Shown here: positions 60,449-64,000 of the stretch, in pieces
How positions within the stretch are numbered: position 1 is the first letter of the stretch
Layout: each line of letters begins with the position of its first letter
NCBI RefSeq assembly: GCF_001027285.1
Contig: NZ_CP011509.1
Location: 5,542,501-5,606,500 of the forward strand
Direction of reading: 5' to 3'
Length of the DNA: 64,000 nucleotides
Source of the DNA: Archangium gephyra
GTDB lineage: Bacteria > Myxococcota > Myxococcia > Myxococcales > Myxococcaceae
The notes under the pieces: model-generated
What the model saw: only the letters and a program-made list of their open reading frames with translations
Database searches by the model: none
What the model was told of the DNA's origin: nothing
Position numbers and translations under genes: made by a program

Positions 60449-62584
60449 TTACGGTTTCTCGTGTGCTACGTCGAACGTCACGCGCTGGCGGGGCTCGAGC
60501 CGGAAGGACTTCTCCCAGCGCGCCTTGCCGGTGGTGACGACGAGCTGGTGCTCGCCCTCGTAGAGCGACAGCTTCGGGCCCGCCTTGCGTCCATTGAGGA
60601 AGATGCGCGAGCCGGCGGGGGCGCGCACCAGCACGGTGCCCCTGCCCAGGAGGATGCGCTGCTTCGTCGTGCCCTGGGGCTGGACGGTGATGGCGCGGGT
60701 GGTGCGCACGCCCTTGGTCTTGTTGCTCAGCTCCAGGGTGTAGGCACCGGGTGCCAGCGGCACCATCAGCGGTGTCTTGCCGAGCCGCTTGCCCTCCAGT
60801 GACACCTCCACCGGTGGCATCACGAGGAGCTGGAGTCTGGTCGTCACCACGGGCGTCTGGGCGGCGGGCGCCTCGGGGCTCGCGGAGGCGGGCGGGGTGG
60901 CGGGCAGTGTCCCCGAAGCGGGCACCACGGCGCCTCCCGGCGCGGACGGAGATGAGCCCGCCGCGAGGGCCACGGCCGGAGCCGCGCCCTGGGCCGGGAG
61001 CGTCCCCGCGTCTCCCTCCAGCGCGGCCTGCGCGGTGGCGGGCTCCACGGGCTTCTCCGGAGCCGGGGCCACGGCAGGGGGCGGCTTGGGTCTGGCCTGG
61101 GCGGCGGAGGCCATGGGAGCGGCCGCGGGGGTCTCCGCGGCCTGCTGTTGCTGCTGCCAATAGAAGAAGCCTCCCGCGGCGGCCGCGACGGTGGCCAGCG
61201 CCCCGGCGAGCAGTGGCAGGCGCGAGCGCCGCTTCCTGGGGACGGGCGCGTCGTCCTCCTCTTCGGCCGGGGGCGCGGGGGGCGCCCGGCGGGCGGCCGG
61301 TGGGCGGGGCGTCTCGGGCTCCTCCGCGGCAAGAGGACGGGGCGGCTCGGCGAGGGGCGGCGTGCGGGGCTCTTCCTGGAGCTCCGGGGCGCGGGGCTCC
61401 TCGCGAGGCGGAAGGGGTTTGGCGACTCCGGGGCGGGTGTGGCGGCCGGTGAGCTCCATCACCGAGTCCAGGGCCACCTCGTCATCCTGCTCGAAGGGGA
61501 CGTCATGGAAGTCGGCCTCCGCGTTCTGCGTCGCCTCGTCGAGGACGACGGGAGGGATGCTGCCGGTGATGGGGCGCGAGGGAGCGACGGTGGCGGTGTT
61601 GCCGGAAGGGCGCGTGGGGGCCACGGCCGGCATCCCCGTGCTCGAGGTGCGGCGGGCCACGTCCGCCAGGCCGATCTCCAGCATCTGCCGCCGGGTGGCG
61701 CGGGCGTCCCGGTCGGGCGGGAAGAGCTGGGAGAGGAACTCGGAGAACGTCTCCGCGGAGGGCAGCCCCCCCTCCACGGCGGCCACCACGGCCTCGCGGA
61801 ACTCGAGGGGGGTGGCGTAGCGCTCGTTGCCGCGCTTGGCGGTGGCGACGCGCACCACCTCGGCGAGGGCGCGCGGCACATCCGAGGGCAGGGGCGGCAG
61901 CTGGCGGTTGATGACGGCCTGATCCGAGTCCTGCGCGTCCTGGAAGGGCATGCGCCCCGAGAGGCACTCGTGCAGCAGCAGGCCCAGGAGGAACACGTCG
62001 GTGCGGGCGGTGACGGCCTCGCGGCCGCCCATGAGCTGCTCGGGGGCGCTGTAGTTGCGGCGGTTGCGCACGCGCCGGCCGTTGCGCTCGCGCGGGGCGA
62101 CGTTGAGGGCCCCGTAGCCCGTCACCTTGCACACGCCATTGAAGGAGACCATGACGGTCTCCGGGCGCAGGTCTCCGTGGACGAGCGGCGTGCCGTCGTC
62201 GTTGCCGGCCAGGTGGGCGTAGTGCACGCCCATGGCCACGTCCGAGACGATCAGCGCGGCGAAGGCGGCGGGAATGCGCGGACGCACCTCCAACAGCCGG
62301 CGCAGCGACTCGCCATCGGCGAACTCGGTGATGCGGGCGAGCCCGGCCTCCAGGGGCACCAGCCCGTGGACGCGCAGGATGTTGGGGTGCTCCAGGACGG
62401 CGGCGCGCTGTGTCTCGCGCTCCAGCTGGGCGGACAGCTCGGAGTCCCGGGTGACGTCGGGAGGTGCCCAGACGAGCACCACCGGACGGGGCGAGGCACC
62501 TTCCGCGAGCGCCAGCCCGAGGAAGGCACGAGAGCCCTCGCCGGCCAGCAGGGGCCCGAGCGGGTGATAGCGAACCTGACTCAT
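60449..62584 (-). CDS. Membrane pseudokinase with PEGA-like C-terminal domains
   Basis: A 711-residue protein. The N-terminal 280 residues have the eukaryotic-type Ser/Thr kinase fold, but key residues are gone. Trp39 (VVLVWA) stands where the ATP-binding Lys is expected, HRD is changed to HGD (136-138) and DFG to TGYG (155-158). It is probably a pseudokinase that binds a partner. A Pro/Glu/Arg linker follows, then one membrane span (LPLLAGALATVAAAAGGFFYW). An Ala/Pro-rich periplasmic stretch ends in a PEGA-like repeat (VSLEGKRLGKTPLMVPL, GSRIFLNGRKAGPKLSL). No Shine-Dalgarno is seen; TAGCAT lies 9 nt before ATG 62584. The HtrA gene is upstream on the same strand. Confidence 0.88.
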   Translation of the reverse strand: MSQVRYHPLGPLLAGEGSRAFLGLALAEGASPRPVVLVWAPPDVTRDSELSAQLERETQRAAVLEHPNILRVHGLVPLEAGLARITEFADGESLRRLLEVRPRIPAAFAALIVSDVAMGVHYAHLAGNDDGTPLVHGDLRPETVMVSFNGVCKVTGYGALNVAPRERNGRRVRNRRNYSAPEQLMGGREAVTARTDVFLLGLLLHECLSGRMPFQDAQDSDQAVINRQLPPLPSDVPRALAEVVRVATAKRGNERYATPLEFREAVVAAVEGGLPSAETFSEFLSQLFPPDRDARATRRQMLEIGLADVARRTSSTGMPAVAPTRPSGNTATVAPSRPITGSIPPVVLDEATQNAEADFHDVPFEQDDEVALDSVMELTGRHTRPGVAKPLPPREEPRAPELQEEPRTPPLAEPPRPLAAEEPETPRPPAARRAPPAPPAEEEDDAPVPRKRRSRLPLLAGALATVAAAAGGFFYWQQQQQAAETPAAAPMASAAQARPKPPPAVAPAPEKPVEPATAQAALEGDAGTLPAQGAAPAVALAAGSSPSAPGGAVVPASGTLPATPPASASPEAPAAQTPVVTTRLQLLVMPPVEVSLEGKRLGKTPLMVPLAPGAYTLELSNKTKGVRTTRAITVQPQGTTKQRILLGRGTVLVRAPAGSRIFLNGRKAGPKLSLYEGEHQLVVTTGKARWEKSFRLEPRQRVTFDVAHEKP

Positions 62585-62624
62585 GCGGACCCCATGCTAG
62601 CAGGCCCGGGCCCGGGAACCGCTA

Positions 62625-62645
62625 GGGGCCCCTCTCCGGGGCCCC
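62625..62645 (-). terminator. Hairpin between the HtrA and pseudokinase genes
   Basis: GGGGCCCC (62625-62632) pairs with GGGGCCCC (62638-62645) around a 5-nt loop. No T run is visible. It lies within the 69-bp gap, so it may reduce read-through from htrA. Each arm is also self-complementary, which allows other foldings. Confidence 0.45.
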
Positions 62646-62653
62646 CCCCTCCC

Positions 62654-63973
62654 CTAGAAGGGCAGGGTGATGTTGTAGCCGTAGCGGCCGCGCCGCACGA
62701 GCAGCAGGACGCTCCGGGTGCCCCGGGCGGACAGCAGGGCCTCCTGGAAGGCGGCGGGCTCGGCCACCGGCTGGTTGTTGATGCGCAGGATGAGATCTCC
62801 CGGCTCCAGGCCGATCTCGTCCGCCGCCGAGCCGGGGCGCACCGACTGGACGGCCATGGCGCCCCGCGTGGGCTTTACCCGCAGTCCCAGCCGGTTCCAC
62901 CCGAGGGCCTCCACGAGCTGGGGCGGGAACTCGACGGGCGTCACCTGGAGGGTGCGCTGGCCCCCCTCGCGGAAGAGGACGAGCGGGAAGACGGCGCGGG
63001 CGGGGTAGCCCCGGGCGCGGCTGATGTAGTCCTCGGCGTCGGAGATGCGCGAGCCTCCCATCTCGGCGAGCACGTCACCGCGGCGCACGCCCGCCTGCTC
63101 GGCGGGGCTGCCCGGCTCCACGTCGCTGACGACGACGCCATAGGTCCGGTCCCACCCGAGCTGCCGGGCGAGCCGGGGCGACAGCGGCTGCACCTCGATG
63201 CCCACCCAGGACGGGCGCACCTTCCCGAAGCGGGTGAGCTCGTCCATGATCCGGCGCACCTTGTCCGCGGGGATGGCGAAGCCGATGCCCTGGGCGCTGG
63301 CGATGATGGCGGTGTTGATGCCGATGACATCGCCGTCCACGTTGAGCAGCGGCCCGCCCGAGTTGCCCGGGTTGATGGCCGCGTCCGTCTGGATGAAGTC
63401 GTTGTAGCTCTTCCCGTCCGCCTTGAGGGTACGGCCGGTGGCGCTCACCACGCCCGTCGTCACCGTCTTGCTCAGCCCCAGGGGGCTGCCGATGGCGACC
63501 ACCGTCTCGCCGATCATCAGGTCCGAGGTGGTGCCCAGCTTCGCCGCGGGCAGCGGCTGCTTGGAGCTCACCTTGAGCACGGCCAGGTCGTTGTTGGCGT
63601 CGCTGCCGATGACCTCGGCCTCCAGCTCGCGCCCGTCGGCCAGCACCACGTGGATGGCGGAGGCGCCGCGGATGACGTGGTCGTTGGTGATGATGATGCC
63701 GTTGGCGTCCACGATGACGCCGCTGCCCAGGCCCTGCTGGCGCTGGCGCTGCGCGGGGGCACCGAAGAACTCCTCCATCATCGAGCGGCGCCCGCGGAAC
63801 GGGGACTCCTCCTCGCTCTCGGTGCCGATGAAGACGACGGCGGGGGAGACCTTCTGCACCACTTCCACGATCTCATTGCGGCGCCGGGCCGCATCGGCGC
63901 GGGCGCTGGTGCCGCTGGTGAAAGCCAGCAATACGGCCAGCATCAGTGCCCACCGGCTCACTTGGTTCTTCAC
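62654..63973 (-). CDS. HtrA/DegP-like periplasmic serine protease
   Basis: A 439-residue protein from GTG 63973 after GGGAGGA. Signal peptide (LMLAVLLAFTSGTSARA), then a trypsin-like domain with triad His in TNDHVI (about 99), Asp in ANNDLAVL (about 129) and Ser in NPGNSGGPL (about 205). Two PDZ domains follow (about 255-345 and 355-439), with GVVVSDVEPGSPAEQAGVRRGD and AVQSVRPGSAADEIGLEPGD. It degrades or refolds misfolded envelope proteins. The product is complete; its promoter lies at or beyond the right edge of the window. Confidence 0.95.
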   Translation of the reverse strand: MKNQVSRWALMLAVLLAFTSGTSARADAARRRNEIVEVVQKVSPAVVFIGTESEEESPFRGRRSMMEEFFGAPAQRQRQQGLGSGVIVDANGIIITNDHVIRGASAIHVVLADGRELEAEVIGSDANNDLAVLKVSSKQPLPAAKLGTTSDLMIGETVVAIGSPLGLSKTVTTGVVSATGRTLKADGKSYNDFIQTDAAINPGNSGGPLLNVDGDVIGINTAIIASAQGIGFAIPADKVRRIMDELTRFGKVRPSWVGIEVQPLSPRLARQLGWDRTYGVVVSDVEPGSPAEQAGVRRGDVLAEMGGSRISDAEDYISRARGYPARAVFPLVLFREGGQRTLQVTPVEFPPQLVEALGWNRLGLRVKPTRGAMAVQSVRPGSAADEIGLEPGDLILRINNQPVAEPAAFQEALLSARGTRSVLLLVRRGRYGYNITLPF

Positions 63974-64000
63974 GTCAAGTCCTCCCTCTGAGGCATGGCA

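Overview
The window is GC-rich and densely coded, and it looks chromosomal. It most likely comes from a myxobacterium of the Cystobacterineae type (Archangium, Cystobacter or Stigmatella relatives). Four signs point there: an encapsulin-cargo ferritin ending in LTVGSLRR, a MYXO-CTERM surface protein (GCGC motif, hydrophobic stretch, Arg cluster), a SitA-like lipoprotein toxin remnant with an immunity gene, and many hybrid histidine kinases and receiver-domain proteins. The genus is an inference; the sequence alone does not fix it.

Layout. 1-7724 (minus): start of a nonribosomal peptide synthetase with a fatty-acyl-AMP ligase loading module (FAAL-ACP-C-A-PCP-C-A, running off the left edge), so probably a lipopeptide. 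7939-9589: a 1.6-kb island remnant at the 3' end of a selenocysteine tRNA gene, bounded by 33-bp identical repeats and holding a broken toxin, an intact immunity gene and a gene fragment. 9.7-17.6 kb: a TPR-metalloprotease, a single-domain receiver, groEL behind a CIRCE operator, a hybrid kinase, an encapsulin-cargo ferritin, a receiver-GGDEF protein and a frameshifted double CheW-like protein. 17.6-26.9 kb: a receiver with a long Pro/Gly/Met repeat, valS with a histone-H1-like tail, nadC, a secreted phosphatase, a YbgC-like thioesterase, glpX and an SRPBCC protein. 27-35.7 kb: a 59-residue protein, an ADP-ribosylglycohydrolase, eno, surE, an NlpD-like lipoprotein, a GH1 glucosidase, an outer-membrane protein and an MFS sugar transporter. 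35.8-38.0 kb: an envelope protein and a TPR lipoprotein, followed by six 22-bp palindromes at an exact 41-bp period up to the lexA stop. 38.3-45.3 kb: lexA with an SOS box, a very large hybrid kinase translationally coupled to a second kinase, and a FecR-like protein. 45.5-56 kb: four consecutive large envelope genes. 56-64 kb: a frameshifted receiver-DUF4388 protein, a VOC protein, a PilB/GspE-N-terminal-like protein, a small outer-membrane protein, a pseudokinase with PEGA-like repeats and an HtrA protease.

The most unusual items are the 41-bp palindrome array with covarying stems, the selC island with its toxin-immunity remnant, the H1-like tail on valyl-tRNA synthetase, a group of genes whose start codon lies 6-10 nt after a -10-like hexamer (possible leaderless transcripts), and two genes broken by a one-base deficit in a G/C homopolymer.
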